Positions 25,589 through 34,616 of a stretch of DNA of 49,447 nt are shown piece by piece (the first letter of the stretch is position 1; every line of letters begins with the position of its first letter). The stretch is from Bacillota bacterium (lineage in GTDB: Bacteria; Bacillota; Clostridia; Lachnospirales; Lachnospiraceae), in the NCBI GenBank assembly GCA_023421505.1, contig JAEZTJ010000018.1:1-49447 (forward strand). Reading direction: 5' to 3'. The translations under genes were made by a program, and so were the position numbers. The notes under the pieces are model-generated. The model was not told the DNA's origin. It saw only the letters and a program-made list of their open reading frames with translations, and searched no databases.

Positions 25589-25679
25589 GCATTCATACAC
25601 GAGTAAGTATTGACATCAATTATACATCATTTTATAAAAATAATGACTAACAATGATAAATTATAAGTTAATAAAAAGC

Positions 25680-25708
25680 TTGAATATTGGCACCTTTTAA
25701 GGTATGAT
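25680..25708 (+). promoter_or_regulatory. Promoter of recR
   Basis: TTGAAT (25680-25685), 17 bp, TATGAT (25703-25708). It lets recR be transcribed on its own now that it is cut off from dnaX-ybaB. Confidence 0.5.
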
Positions 25709-25735
25709 AAATCAAGGCAAAAGGAGCGGAAAGTA

Positions 25736-26332
25736 ATGGATTATTACAGCAGACAAATCAGTAAATTAATCGAGGAGCTAAGTAGACTTCCTGGAATTGG
25801 GACGAAGACAGCACAGAGACTGGCTTTTCATATCATCAATATGACGAAGGAACAGGTAGACGCTCTCGCAGACTCTATCGTAGAAGCAAAGGAAAATATC
25901 CGTTATTGTAAGGAATGCCTGACATTAACGGATAAGGAGCTTTGCCCGATTTGCTCCTCCTCGGGAAGAAATAAACGACAGATTATGGTGGTGGAGAATC
26001 CCAGAGATTTAGCCGCCTACGAAAAAACAGGCAAATTTGATGGAGTCTATCATGTACTTCATGGAGCAATTTCTCCAATGCTCGGCATTGGTCCTGCTGA
26101 TATAAAACTAAAGGAACTGATGCTGCGCCTTCAGGGAGAAGTTGACGAAGTGATTATTGCTACTAATTCCAGTCTGGAGGGAGAGGCTACGGCAATGTAT
26201 CTAAGTAAACTGATTAAGCCGGCAGGAATTAAGGTCAGCAGAATTGCAAGCGGTATCCCGGTAGGAGGGGACCTCGAATACATAGATGAGGTTACACTGC
26301 TACGGGCGTTTGAAGGAAGAGTTGAACTATAG
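25736..26332 (+). CDS. recR: Recombination mediator protein RecR
   Basis: A 198-residue protein of normal length. The N-terminal helix-hairpin-helix (SRLPGIGTKTAQRLAFHI), the four-cysteine zinc finger (CKECLTLTDKELCPIC, residues 57-72) and the Toprim domain (IMVVENPRDLAAYEKTG, EVIIATNSSLEGEATAMYL) are all intact, ending in RIASGIPVGGDLEYIDEVTL. It acts with RecF and RecO to load RecA on gapped DNA. Confidence 0.97.
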   Translation: MDYYSRQISKLIEELSRLPGIGTKTAQRLAFHIINMTKEQVDALADSIVEAKENIRYCKECLTLTDKELCPICSSSGRNKRQIMVVENPRDLAAYEKTGKFDGVYHVLHGAISPMLGIGPADIKLKELMLRLQGEVDEVIIATNSSLEGEATAMYLSKLIKPAGIKVSRIASGIPVGGDLEYIDEVTLLRAFEGRVEL

Positions 26333-26474
26333 AGGAAATGATTATGTTGTCCCGAGGCACCCCGTCTTATCGTTGAGGCAACCCTAATTATCCTCGTCGA
26401 CAGTAGAAAATGCAATAGGTGGAGCCATAAACAAATTAATGCTGGAATGGATTTTTTAGTAGAATTATCACGTC

Positions 26475-26516
26475 AACCTGTCATGTTAAGATAACAGTCT
26501 TATCATGGCAGGTTTT
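26475..26516 (+). terminator. Terminator downstream of recR
   Basis: AACCTGTCATG (26475-26485) pairs with CATGGCAGGTT (one G-T), with inner AAGATAA/TCTTATC pairing, and is followed by TTTTTT. It lies about 140 bases after recR and closes the core-gene block before the accessory run. Confidence 0.75.
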
Positions 26517-26660
26517 TTGTTAACAGTCTGTAATTAATAGTAGAACTCATTAAGAATGTGGTGTAAAATGGAAATAATTATTAGAATAAAAGTATTGAGC
26601 CTTTAATAGTCCTATTAGATAGCTTTTATTAATTGAGATATTGAAAAATTGGAGGCAGGT

Positions 26661-27194
26661 ATGTCTAGAGAAATGTTAGTAGTACCTTATGATGATTCAT
26701 GGAATAAAATGTATGAAAAAGAAAAAGTTCTTTTATCAAGCATATTTGGTAATTTAATAATTGATATTCAACACTTTGGCTCAACTGCTGTCAAAGGTTT
26801 GAGTGCAAAACCAATTATCGATATTATGATTGTTGTTGATGATATAATGCAGATTGATGTATTCAACAGTATATTGAAACAATACGAATATACTGCAAGA
26901 GGAGAAAACGGAATTGTAGGGAGAAGGTACTTTGTAAAATCAAATCAAGATAATATTGATGTTCACACTCATCATTTACATATTTATCAAAAAGGAAGTG
27001 CGCATATATCCGATGAGTTAATGTTTCGTGATTACTTACAAATTAACAATGAAGCGTTGAAGGAATATGAAAGTGTAAAGATAGAAGCTTCTTTAAAATA
27101 TCGCTATAGTCCCAAGGAATATGTAGAAGCAAAAACTGATTGTGTGGCACATATTATGGACAAAGCAAAAGATTACTATGCGAAAATAGATTAA
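26661..27194 (+). CDS. GrpB-family nucleotidyltransferase-like protein
   Basis: About 177 residues from ATG at 26661 with GGAGG six bases ahead. The family signature is present: VVPYDDSWNKMYEKEK, then IQHFGSTAVKGLSAKPIIDI near residues 40-60, which carries the G-S and D-x-D-like residues of this UPF0157/GrpB branch of the nucleotidyltransferase fold, and YSPKEYVEAKTDCVAHIM at the end. The biochemical role of the family is poorly defined. It stands alone, first in the accessory run. Confidence 0.85.
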   Translation: MSREMLVVPYDDSWNKMYEKEKVLLSSIFGNLIIDIQHFGSTAVKGLSAKPIIDIMIVVDDIMQIDVFNSILKQYEYTARGENGIVGRRYFVKSNQDNIDVHTHHLHIYQKGSAHISDELMFRDYLQINNEALKEYESVKIEASLKYRYSPKEYVEAKTDCVAHIMDKAKDYYAKID

Positions 27195-27242
27195 TCATTA
27201 TATTCAGTATAAGATTTACTGAAAGTTTAATGAGGAGGATTT

Positions 27243-27778
27243 ATGGACAAGCAGGCAATCATTTATAAAGCAAGGACAGGATTTGATGAAGATTTTTCTA
27301 AGAAAAATTATATGGAACAACGTACCGGTGACAATGAGCATTTACATAAAATTATTGCCCACCTAAATATAATGCCTCATAGCAAAATCCTTGATTTAGG
27401 TACTGGCAGTGGTTTCTTATCGTTTCCGATAGCACAATCGAAGTCTTAAAAATAGGTGGAACCCTATTTATCTCTGACCCGACTCCAAATGAGATTGATG
27501 ACATTAGGTTTGTTGATATCATTATGCAGATGAAAGATGATGGTCATGTTAAATTCTATTTGAAATCGGAGTTTATTGATTTGGCATATAAGCATGGATT
27601 TCAATTTGCAGATTCATTTGATTCAGAAATCAGATTTCCTAGTAACCGGACAGAGAAATATCTTCAAATTGTAGATAGTATTGATGAGAAAATCATTATA
27701 AGCTATGACATTGAGGTGAATGGTGGACAGGTATCTATTACGGAGCAGGTAAATAATCTTATGTTTATGAAGCAGTAA
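27243..27778 (+). pseudogene. Broken class I SAM-dependent methyltransferase
   Basis: The N-terminal part (MDKQAIIYKARTGFDEDFSK ... KILDLGTGSGFLSFPIA) contains methyltransferase motif I and stops at 27449. In another frame, from about 27431, EVLKIGGTLFISDPTPNEID continues the late part of the same fold to 27778. The join lacks the ~80-100 residues expected between motif I and the post-motif III strand, so an internal deletion with frame change has killed the gene. A good GAGGAGG precedes the start, so decay appears recent. Confidence 0.8.
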
Positions 27779-27906
27779 ATATTTTTTAGTGACTTAGGAT
27801 GACGTGGAAGTCAGTATGCGTACAGAAAAAGAAATGTTTGAGTTGATTTTAACTGTTGCAAAGAATTTGTTATTGAGTCCATATATATATCGGAGGATAA
27901 ATTATT

Positions 27907-28434
27907 ATGATATACCTTGTTCGCCATGGTCAAACTGATTGGAATTTAATGAAAAAGTTCAATGGTTGTACAGATACAGAGCTAAATCAAACAGGAATAG
28001 AGCAGGCAATAATGCAAGCCGAAAGCATGAAAAGTGTAAGTTTTGATGCGTGTTTTTGCAGTCCTCAAAAAAGAGCGCGGCAAGCTTGTGAAATAATCTT
28101 CAAAGGAACGATTGTATTTGATGAAAGGCTTTCTGAAATAAACTGTGGGGAGTTTGAGGGTACAGAAGAAACTGAGGTAACGATGAGATTGTTTTGGCAA
28201 GCAGTAACGAGCGGCGAAAAGGATACAGAAAACTTCAAAGATTTTTCAAAACGGAATTGTGATTTTTGTAATATGATTACGAAAGTTTATAAGGGGAAAA
28301 ACATTTTAATCGTAACTCATGCTGCAAATGCACGGGTAATAAACTACTATTTCACTGGCAAGTCCAAGGAATATGATTTCAGTAAAGCAGTTGCCCAAAA
28401 CGGCAAAGTACTCACATATAAAATTAAAGAATAG
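27907..28434 (+). CDS. Histidine phosphatase family protein
   Basis: A 175-residue protein with the N-terminal catalytic motif YLVRHGQTDWN (phospho-accepting His near residue 7), a second Arg in CFCSPQKRARQACEII, the Glu in LSEINCGEFEGTE and the distal catalytic His in LIVTHAANARVINYYF. It is the short, phosphoglycerate-mutase-like type, a phosphatase of unknown substrate. It stands alone with its own ribosome binding site. Confidence 0.85.
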   Translation: MIYLVRHGQTDWNLMKKFNGCTDTELNQTGIEQAIMQAESMKSVSFDACFCSPQKRARQACEIIFKGTIVFDERLSEINCGEFEGTEETEVTMRLFWQAVTSGEKDTENFKDFSKRNCDFCNMITKVYKGKNILIVTHAANARVINYYFTGKSKEYDFSKAVAQNGKVLTYKIKE

Positions 28435-28528
28435 GTTAATTAATGATTTATAGTTGGTGGCAATTGTAAGCTCACGATTTTTCCATTAAAAGTATTAAAA
28501 TCAGAAATTGTGAAAGATTAGCACGATT

Positions 28529-28745
28529 ATGAAAAGAACAATAATAGGTATTGCACTTCTAATTTCTGCAACATTAACTGATATAGGCATTATCGGCTTC
28601 TTTACTTGGGGCGGGACTTATGGAATGGGATTCAGAGTCAGGAAGAATGTGGAGCGCATTAATAGATAACGGTATGTTACTTCCGTTCATTCTTGTAAAA
28701 ATGTTATGGGCTGTATTCATTAGAGTATGTAAAAAGGAAAAATGA
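28529..28745 (+). pseudogene. Frameshifted small membrane protein
   Basis: MKRTIIGIALLISATLTDIG starts a hydrophobic protein that meets a stop at 28671. In another frame from about 28630 MWSALIDNGMLLPFILVKML then AVFIRVCKKEK runs to 28745 with a second membrane segment. Joined, they give a two-helix protein of about 70 residues. No function can be assigned and the frame change appears real in this sequence. Confidence 0.55.
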
Positions 28746-28828
28746 GAATCAAAAATAAATGATGGTCCAAATAGAATATATATGCTTTGCTATTGTCCTA
28801 ATAGCGAAGCAAAATTGGAGGTATAGTT

Positions 28829-29383
28829 ATGAATGTTTTACTGATGAATTGTAGCCCTGTAAAAAATGGAGCTACAGCCGAAATAATAAATGTAGTCAAC
28901 TCATTATTGGAAACAAAGTACAATGTTAGAAGCGTTTGTATTGATGATTATAAAATAAAGTTCTGCAAAGGGTGCCGGATATGTCATGAAACAGCAAAAT
29001 GTATACAAGATGACGATGTATTAGAAGTAATAGAAGAATATGCTAAGGCAGATATTATTATTTCAGTAGCACCTTCTTATTGGGCCGATGTTCCGGGACA
29101 ATTTAAAGCATTTATAGATAGATGCACACCTTGGTGTAATACACATGAACCGCATGCAACAATTGGTCATGGGAAAAAAGGGTATAGTATTGCATTAAGA
29201 ACAGGACCGAGTATGAAGGAGTGTAATAGAATAATTGAGAGTATAGAACACTTTTATGGGCACATGGAAATAGACCCTACTGATAAATTGGGGCTCTGCT
29301 CTATCGGGTATAAAGGTGATGTTGAAAACAGAAAAAGTGATATAGAAGAATTTTGTAATAAGCTTTTGAATACAAGCCGTTAA
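28829..29383 (+). CDS. NAD(P)H-dependent flavin reductase/flavodoxin family protein
   Basis: A 184-residue flavodoxin-fold protein: phosphate-binding loop MNCSPVKNGATAEIIN, a three-cysteine cluster CKGCRICHETAKC near residues 47-59 and SVAPSYWADVPGQFKAFIDR, the family's usual FMN-contact stretch. Relatives reduce quinones or other small molecules using FMN. Ribosome binding site GGAGG precedes the ATG. No partner gene is visible. Confidence 0.85.
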   Translation: MNVLLMNCSPVKNGATAEIINVVNSLLETKYNVRSVCIDDYKIKFCKGCRICHETAKCIQDDDVLEVIEEYAKADIIISVAPSYWADVPGQFKAFIDRCTPWCNTHEPHATIGHGKKGYSIALRTGPSMKECNRIIESIEHFYGHMEIDPTDKLGLCSIGYKGDVENRKSDIEEFCNKLLNTSR

Positions 29384-29387
29384 TTGA

Positions 29388-29579
29388 AAATGACTTTCAG
29401 TCAATTATTCTAGGAGGAAGTCCCTGCTTCAGCTGCGGCAATAATCATTCTATTGAGGCTTTGTGCAAGGATGAACCTGCATTTCAAACTATTATGAAAA
29501 TTGAATTGGCTACGTATATGAAACCAACTATGGTTGATAACGGAGAATTCTTACTTGCGAAAGGAGTAAAGAGGGACTG
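29388..29579 (+). pseudogene. C-terminal gene fragment of unknown family
   Basis: A frame without a start reads ENDFQSIILGGSPCFSCGNN, then SIEALCKDEPAFQTIMKIEL and NGEFLLAKGVKRD before TGA at 29577-29579. The ending looks like a natural C-terminus, so it is likely the tail of a deleted gene. I cannot name the family. Confidence 0.5.
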
Positions 29580-29606
29580 AGATGATCATGTGGAGGTGCT
29601 TAATAT

Positions 29607-30128
29607 ATGCGTTTATTTCATATAAGTGAAGAGGAAAATATTCAGATTTTTGAACCAAGAATACCGGATAGAGAAGATTTAGACAAGACTGTTGGATTAG
29701 TTTGGGCTATTGATGAAGAAAGGCTACCCAATTTTTTGACACCAAGAAATTGCCCAAGAGTCACTTACCATGTAGGACGAAATACTTCCGATCTAGACAA
29801 GAAGGAATTTTTTTCATCTACAACATTATCCCATGTGGTTGTAATAGAGAGTAAATGGTTTGAAATTATGAAAACGACTGTGTTGTACTTGTACGAATTT
29901 GCTGTGAAAGATTTTGAACTACAAGACAATGTTGCTGGATACTATGTTGCTAAAACAGTACAGATTCCAACGGCTAAATTTGAACTGAATGATTTGTTCG
30001 CAGAATTAATGAGAAGAAATGTTGAAATAAGAATAGTAGATAACATATGGGATATTGCAGATAAAGTTAAGAATTCAACGCTCAATTGGTCTTTATGTAG
30101 AATATCGTATGCTCAACCAAGATTATAA
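29607..30128 (+). CDS. DUF6886-like protein
   Basis: A 173-residue soluble protein. The stretches RLFHISEEENIQIFEPRIPD, VGLVWAIDEERLPNFLTPR and NCPRVTYHVGR are what I recall from the DUF6886 family, small proteins of unknown function with an ADP-ribosyltransferase-like look at the N-terminus. That structural hint is inference. It has its own ribosome binding site (GGAGGTG) and no operon partner. Confidence 0.65.
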   Translation: MRLFHISEEENIQIFEPRIPDREDLDKTVGLVWAIDEERLPNFLTPRNCPRVTYHVGRNTSDLDKKEFFSSTTLSHVVVIESKWFEIMKTTVLYLYEFAVKDFELQDNVAGYYVAKTVQIPTAKFELNDLFAELMRRNVEIRIVDNIWDIADKVKNSTLNWSLCRISYAQPRL

Positions 30129-30203
30129 GGATATATTAAACGTGGCAAATAACAATCTAGTTGTTGGAATTAAATAGGGGATATTTTATAAAGGAGCCTG
30201 ATA

Positions 30204-30399
30204 ATGAATAATGAACAAATTATATTGAATCTTTATGTTAATCAATCAGCAAAGAGATATGTTGACTTTATGTGCATAGATAAAGTGCCACGGTTTAATA
30301 GATAATTCAGATATAGCTAAATTTATTCGGGAAGAAGAAAACTGGATCAGGGAAATGTTGAAGGAACTTCATAAAGAGGCAGATAAAAATGAGTTGTAA
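30204..30399 (+). pseudogene. Small frameshifted protein gene
   Basis: MNNEQIILNLYVNQSAKRYV then DFMCIDKVPRFNR ends at a stop near 30305. A shifted frame continues LIDNSDIAKFIREEENWIRE and MLKELHKEADKNEL to 30399. AAGGAG precedes the ATG. Together these would give a ~63-residue helical protein of unknown function. Confidence 0.5.
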
Positions 30400-30500
30400 A
30401 AAATAGCACAATGTTAGAACTTAATCAGAATAAACCAGATATTAAAATGTCGTGTTAGCGTTGACGGAAGCTATGAGAGTTTGATGCATGACACATTGCA

Positions 30501-30722
30501 AGGAACATCCTTAATTCTTTAGGGAGTCTCAGTGAGGATGAAATTGAAATGATTTGTTCTACTATCCATAATCATAGTGATAAAGGTTCCAGACATTCAT
30601 CATTTACTGAAGTGCTAGTTGATGCTGATGTTATGCAACATTGTCTTTATAACTTACTTTTTGATGTTAACTTACATGAAAAGGATAGATATGAAAGTCT
30701 AAAAGTGGAATTCGGGTTGTAA
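30501..30722 (+). pseudogene. C-terminal remnant of an HD-domain phosphohydrolase
   Basis: A startless frame reads RNILNSLGSLSEDEIEMICS, TIHNHSDKGSRHSSFTEVLV and DADVMQHCLYNLLFD before the stop. The IHNHSDK and DADVMQH pattern resembles the late motifs of small HD hydrolases. The first half, with the HD pair, is missing. Confidence 0.55.
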
Positions 30723-30796
30723 TAGATATTTTATTGGCTTAAATGAAATATAGCAAAAGACATTTTCAATCAACCACTGGAATGGGAGAAAGCGAT

Positions 30797-31654
30797 ATGG
30801 AGATAGCAGTCTTGTCAGATATTCATGGCAACTATGTAGCGTTGGAACGATGCCTTGAATATGCATTTTCACAAAACATTGGTACATTTATTTTTTTAGG
30901 AGATTACATTGGTGAATTAGCATACCCCAAAAGAACAATGCAGGTTCTATATGATTTGAATGATAGATATGAATGTCATTTTATCAAAGGAAATAAAGAA
31001 GATTATTGGCTGGGTTATAGAATTGAAGGGGAACAAGGTTGGAAAGACAAAGATTCTACGACGGGTTCACTACTCTATGCATATAATTCGCTTAAAGCCA
31101 GAGATATAGATTTCTTTGAAAAACTTCAAATTGTTATGACACTAAAGCTAGATGGTTTACCTGATTTTACTCTATGTCATGGTTCACCACGTAATAATAA
31201 TCAAAAATTACTGCCTAATGATGATTGGACAATTGAGGTTATAAATGATGTGAATACACCTATCATACTATGCGGACATTCGCATATACAGAGAAAGTTT
31301 ATACATAATGAGAAATGCGTTATAAATCCAGGCTCGGTTGGTGTACCTCTTTTTAGTAAAGGTGAAACACAGTTTATGATTTTACATGGTAATGACAGAA
31401 AATGGGCGGAGGAATTTATCAGCTTAAAATATGATGTGGACAGAGTAATCCTAGATATGCATGAGGAGAAACTTGATGAACATGCACCTTATTGGAGTAA
31501 GATAACTGAGCATATCTTACGTGGTGGCAATACGTCCCATGGAACAGTGCTATCAAGAGCTATGGAATTGTGCAGAGAAGAAACCGGAAAATGTGTTTGG
31601 CCGGATATCCCAGAAGAATTTTGGGAGCAGGCGGTTAATGAGATGATAGAATGA
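30797..31654 (+). CDS. Calcineurin-type metallophosphoesterase (YfcE/MJ0936-like)
   Basis: About 285 residues from ATG at 30797 (MEIAVLSDIHGNY); a frame opens 54 bases earlier, but this start puts the first motif at the N-terminus. Metal-ligand motifs are complete: SDIHGNY, FLGDYIGE, IKGNKED, LCHGSP and LCGHSHIQ. It is a two-metal phosphodiesterase or phosphatase of unknown substrate. The C-terminal ~100 residues (MHEEKLDEHAPYWSKITEHI) are an extension. Its stop lies 44 bases before the next phosphatase gene, probably the same transcript. Confidence 0.88.
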   Translation: MEIAVLSDIHGNYVALERCLEYAFSQNIGTFIFLGDYIGELAYPKRTMQVLYDLNDRYECHFIKGNKEDYWLGYRIEGEQGWKDKDSTTGSLLYAYNSLKARDIDFFEKLQIVMTLKLDGLPDFTLCHGSPRNNNQKLLPNDDWTIEVINDVNTPIILCGHSHIQRKFIHNEKCVINPGSVGVPLFSKGETQFMILHGNDRKWAEEFISLKYDVDRVILDMHEEKLDEHAPYWSKITEHILRGGNTSHGTVLSRAMELCREETGKCVWPDIPEEFWEQAVNEMIE

Positions 31655-31698
31655 GGACGATAAGCTCGAGTGATATAAAAATGAGGAGGAAACAAGGA

Positions 31699-32259
31699 AT
31701 GGCAATATTTTATCTTGTAAGGCATGGACAGCCAGATTATAGTCCTTGTGATGAACGAGGACATATCGGACATGGAAGAGATTTGGCGCCATTGGCAGAT
31801 GAAGGGATAGAACAGGCAGAACGGACGGCAAAGGATGTAAGATTAATGGGTGCAGACATTATTGTTTCATCACCTTATACCAGAGCCTTGCAAACGGCTG
31901 CAATCATTTCTAAGAAAACAGGAATCGATATAAAGGTGGAAATGGATTTACATGAATGGATGCCGGATATAACCTTTCAATATAAAGAATTCTCAGAATG
32001 CATACAACTAACTGAAGGTTTTAATAAGCATCGAGGAGTCTATCCTAAAGGAGAAACACCCAGATGGGAAAGTCTGTATTCATTAAAATATAGAGTGAGA
32101 AAAGTCGCTGATAAATATGCACATTATGATAAAGTAATCTTAGTTTGTCATGGTATGGTTATGAGAACTTTAACATATTCAGAACAAATAAAACCAGGAG
32201 AAATTATTGAATGTAAATATGAGATAGGACAACCTGACTGTACCTATTCATTTAATTAA
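31699..32259 (+). CDS. Histidine phosphatase family protein
   Basis: About 186 residues from ATG at 31699, with GAGGAGG nine bases ahead; a longer frame overlaps the upstream gene. Motifs: FYLVRHGQPDY (catalytic His), SSPYTRALQTAAII, Glu in LHEWMPDI and the distal His in LVCHGMVMRTLTY. It likely removes a phosphate from a small molecule. With the metallophosphoesterase before it and the GNAT after it, it forms a close three-gene run. Confidence 0.87.
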   Translation: MAIFYLVRHGQPDYSPCDERGHIGHGRDLAPLADEGIEQAERTAKDVRLMGADIIVSSPYTRALQTAAIISKKTGIDIKVEMDLHEWMPDITFQYKEFSECIQLTEGFNKHRGVYPKGETPRWESLYSLKYRVRKVADKYAHYDKVILVCHGMVMRTLTYSEQIKPGEIIECKYEIGQPDCTYSFN

Positions 32260-32280
32260 ATAGTATTGAGAGGGATTTTT

Positions 32281-32745
32281 ATGATAATTAGGACCGCAAT
32301 TAAATCTGATATTGTTGATATAAATAAATTGTTTATTGAACTAGATTCAGATAGTGTACGATATCAACCTGAACATTTTCAATTTGGAAACAGAACAGAC
32401 GAGTATTTGCTAGAAATCATAAATAATCCGAAATCTGACTTTATAGTAGCGGTTATCGATGATAATGTAGTAGGATTTTCGCTAGTCTTTGAAAAAGAAA
32501 CAAAAGGATTAAGTTTATTAATCCCATGTAAATATGCATATCTGCAGGATTTTGTAGTAAAACATGAGTGTAGGAATAGAGGTATTGGAGCACAGCTATT
32601 AGACAGCTCAAAAAAGTGGGCGAAGGAACATGGAATGGGGTATTTAAGGCTATCAGTTTTTCCGACAAATGATAGTGGGATACGCTTTTATAAACGTCAT
32701 GGGTTAATGGATCAAATGGTTACGATGGAATGTTCATTAATTTAA
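32281..32745 (+). CDS. GNAT acetyltransferase
   Basis: About 154 residues from ATG at 32281. The GNAT fold shows in MIIRTAIKSDIVDINKLFIE, the strand FIVAVIDDNVVGFSLVFEKE, the acetyl-CoA loop ECRNRGIGAQLLDSSKKWAK (R-x-x-G-x-G/A) and the late LRLSVFPTNDSGIRFYKRHG. The substrate cannot be told. It follows the histidine phosphatase gene by 21 bases. Confidence 0.87.
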   Translation: MIIRTAIKSDIVDINKLFIELDSDSVRYQPEHFQFGNRTDEYLLEIINNPKSDFIVAVIDDNVVGFSLVFEKETKGLSLLIPCKYAYLQDFVVKHECRNRGIGAQLLDSSKKWAKEHGMGYLRLSVFPTNDSGIRFYKRHGLMDQMVTMECSLI

Positions 32746-32945
32746 TAATATTGTATCATTAAAGTGGTTTTAAAATATGGAGAAATTATAGAAGAAGGAA
32801 ACGAAGCAAAAAATTATGTTTGGATTAATCTGTTGTAGAGATTTTCAACCAAAATACGAATTTATTCGCAATTTACGTTATGGGTTTGACTGCATGTTTT
32901 TGATAACATTAAGTCATAAAATATTTGACCAGGAGGGTTTATTCT

Positions 32946-34058
32946 ATGGCGACAGTTAAACTCAAAATAGCAGAATTAAGAAAAGAAGAGGGGATTGGAC
33001 AACAGGATTTAGCAGATGTTTTAGGAGTATCGTTCCAATCTGTTAGTAAATGGGAAACAGGAGTCACCATGCCCGATATTACATTGTTGCCGGATATTGC
33101 TGAATATTTCAAAGTCTCTGTGGATGAACTATTGGGATTAAAACCACTTCATCAGAGGGAATACAAACCAAGTAATACTGATAACCATGATACTTCCAAT
33201 GGCAAGGAAAACAATCTTTATAAAAACAGAAAATATTTCTGGAATGACGATTACCTGGAGTTCCTTGTGAGAAATGTATGGAAAGTGGAAATGCCAGTTG
33301 ATGTTATTGATTTCAGATGCTGCGAGGGTTACTTGGGACAGCAGCTGCTTGAGATTTTACCTAAGGGGAGCTCCTATACAGGTATTGATAACGAGTATTT
33401 TACGGATAAAGCTAAACAGAAGTATGCTAATGCCGAATATATTACAAATTTCTTAGTATCAGATATTTACTCGTTTGAAGCAGATAGAAAATATGATATT
33501 GCTATTATCCAGGCTGGATTACGGCATATGAACAGGCCGATGGAAGTATTGAAGAAGATGATAGCTTCTGTTAAAAAGGGTGGTCTTATAATTTGTGTAG
33601 ATGTGAACAGAGAATTTGAAAATGATGGATTGTATATAGATGACATTGATTATGATTACCTTTGTACTACCTTTGATTTCCATAAAACATGGAAGAAGGA
33701 ATTGGAATCTGAAGGCAGGGACTACGCAATCGGAATGAGATTGCCCTTTTATATGAAACAATTGGGCTTACATGATGTTGATGTTCGAATAAATGATAAA
33801 GTATGGTATATGAATCCTGATATGCAAAACTACGAGCAGGCAGTACAAGATTTTATGGATGTTCATGACTTGAATAAATCATTTAACATATCCAATTGTG
33901 AAAATACAATTGAATACTTTATGAATCGGGGAGTCGATAGAGCACAGGCAGAAGCGTATATTAAAATGAAGGCTCGGATAGCGGATTATTTTAAGAAGCA
34001 GGAAAACAAGTCATTTTTACAAGTGCATGGGCTACTGGTAACTTCTGGAAGAAAATAA
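32946..34058 (+). CDS. XRE regulator fused to a SAM methyltransferase-like domain
   Basis: About 370 residues from ATG at 32946 (MATVKLKIAELRKEEGIGQQ) with AGGAGGG ahead. Residues 1-60 are a Cro/C1 helix-turn-helix (VLGVSFQSVSKWETGVTMPD, EYFKVSVDELLGL). After a linker, residues ~95-260 form a class I methyltransferase-like fold: VIDFRCCEGYLGQQLLE, YTGIDNEYF, YDIAIIQAGLRHMNRPMEVL and KGGLIICVDVN. Motif I lacks the usual Gly-x-Gly, so SAM binding is uncertain. The fusion suggests a regulator sensing SAM or a small substrate. Confidence 0.83.
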   Translation: MATVKLKIAELRKEEGIGQQDLADVLGVSFQSVSKWETGVTMPDITLLPDIAEYFKVSVDELLGLKPLHQREYKPSNTDNHDTSNGKENNLYKNRKYFWNDDYLEFLVRNVWKVEMPVDVIDFRCCEGYLGQQLLEILPKGSSYTGIDNEYFTDKAKQKYANAEYITNFLVSDIYSFEADRKYDIAIIQAGLRHMNRPMEVLKKMIASVKKGGLIICVDVNREFENDGLYIDDIDYDYLCTTFDFHKTWKKELESEGRDYAIGMRLPFYMKQLGLHDVDVRINDKVWYMNPDMQNYEQAVQDFMDVHDLNKSFNISNCENTIEYFMNRGVDRAQAEAYIKMKARIADYFKKQENKSFLQVHGLLVTSGRK

Positions 34059-34062
34059 ATAT

Positions 34063-34367
34063 ATAATTAATCCGAATACAGCAGTATATGAATATAAAGA
34101 AAACGATACATGTAAAGGAATCATCGTTATAGATGTTAGTAATATTAATGCAATTGAAATTCTTGATATTGCTGTTGCTGTAATCTTTCAAAAATCAGGA
34201 ATAGGTAGTTCCTAAATAAATCATTGCATATGTATATTTCATCCGGATGAAGTTATAGCCGAGACGGATGATGATACTGTTGGGTTTATGAAAAATTTGG
34301 TTTTCATATTTTATCTTTGGGTGATAAGTACGGAGCCGGAATAATGAGATACCAATGTACTTTATAA
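34063..34367 (+). pseudogene. Frameshifted GNAT acetyltransferase remnant
   Basis: Pieces in different frames run INPNTAVYEYKENDTCKGII and IDVSNINAIEILDIAV, then FQKSGIGSS, FHPDEVIAETDDDTVGF, and FEKFGFHILSLGDKYGAG-like residues ending MRYQCTL before TAA at 34365-34367. The order (strand, R/Q-x-x-G-x-G/S loop, ETDDDTVGFY-KFGF) is that of a GNAT enzyme. There is no start and at least two frame breaks. Confidence 0.6.
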
Positions 34368-34616
34368 TGTAAATAATCCTTAGCGTTATGTAGTTCCACA
34401 AGGTAATCTTGTGTTAAAATAGATATTTATTGAACGAGGGAGATGATTTCAATGATGATAAATGATATTTTAAGTTTAAAAATGAAGAGGGTAGCTACAT
34501 TATAGTTCCCCTTTGAAATGGAGGAAAAAATGGTTAGTTAATAGGGGTATATACAAATGAGCTAAGGATTTTTAATACACACAATAACAGATCAGAATTT
34601 GAAGGAAGGAAAAACC
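34368..34616. other. Gap with minor coding debris
   Basis: No intact gene. Around 34440-34540 a frame with internal stops reads YFKFKNEEGSYIIVPL, which looks like a worn gene fragment of unknown type. The ribosome binding site GAAGGAAGG (34601-34609) serves the next gene. Confidence 0.4.

Noticed and set aside
25016..25600. att site of the mobile element near recR
   Set aside because: No direct repeat flanking 22547-25720 could be recognised by eye.
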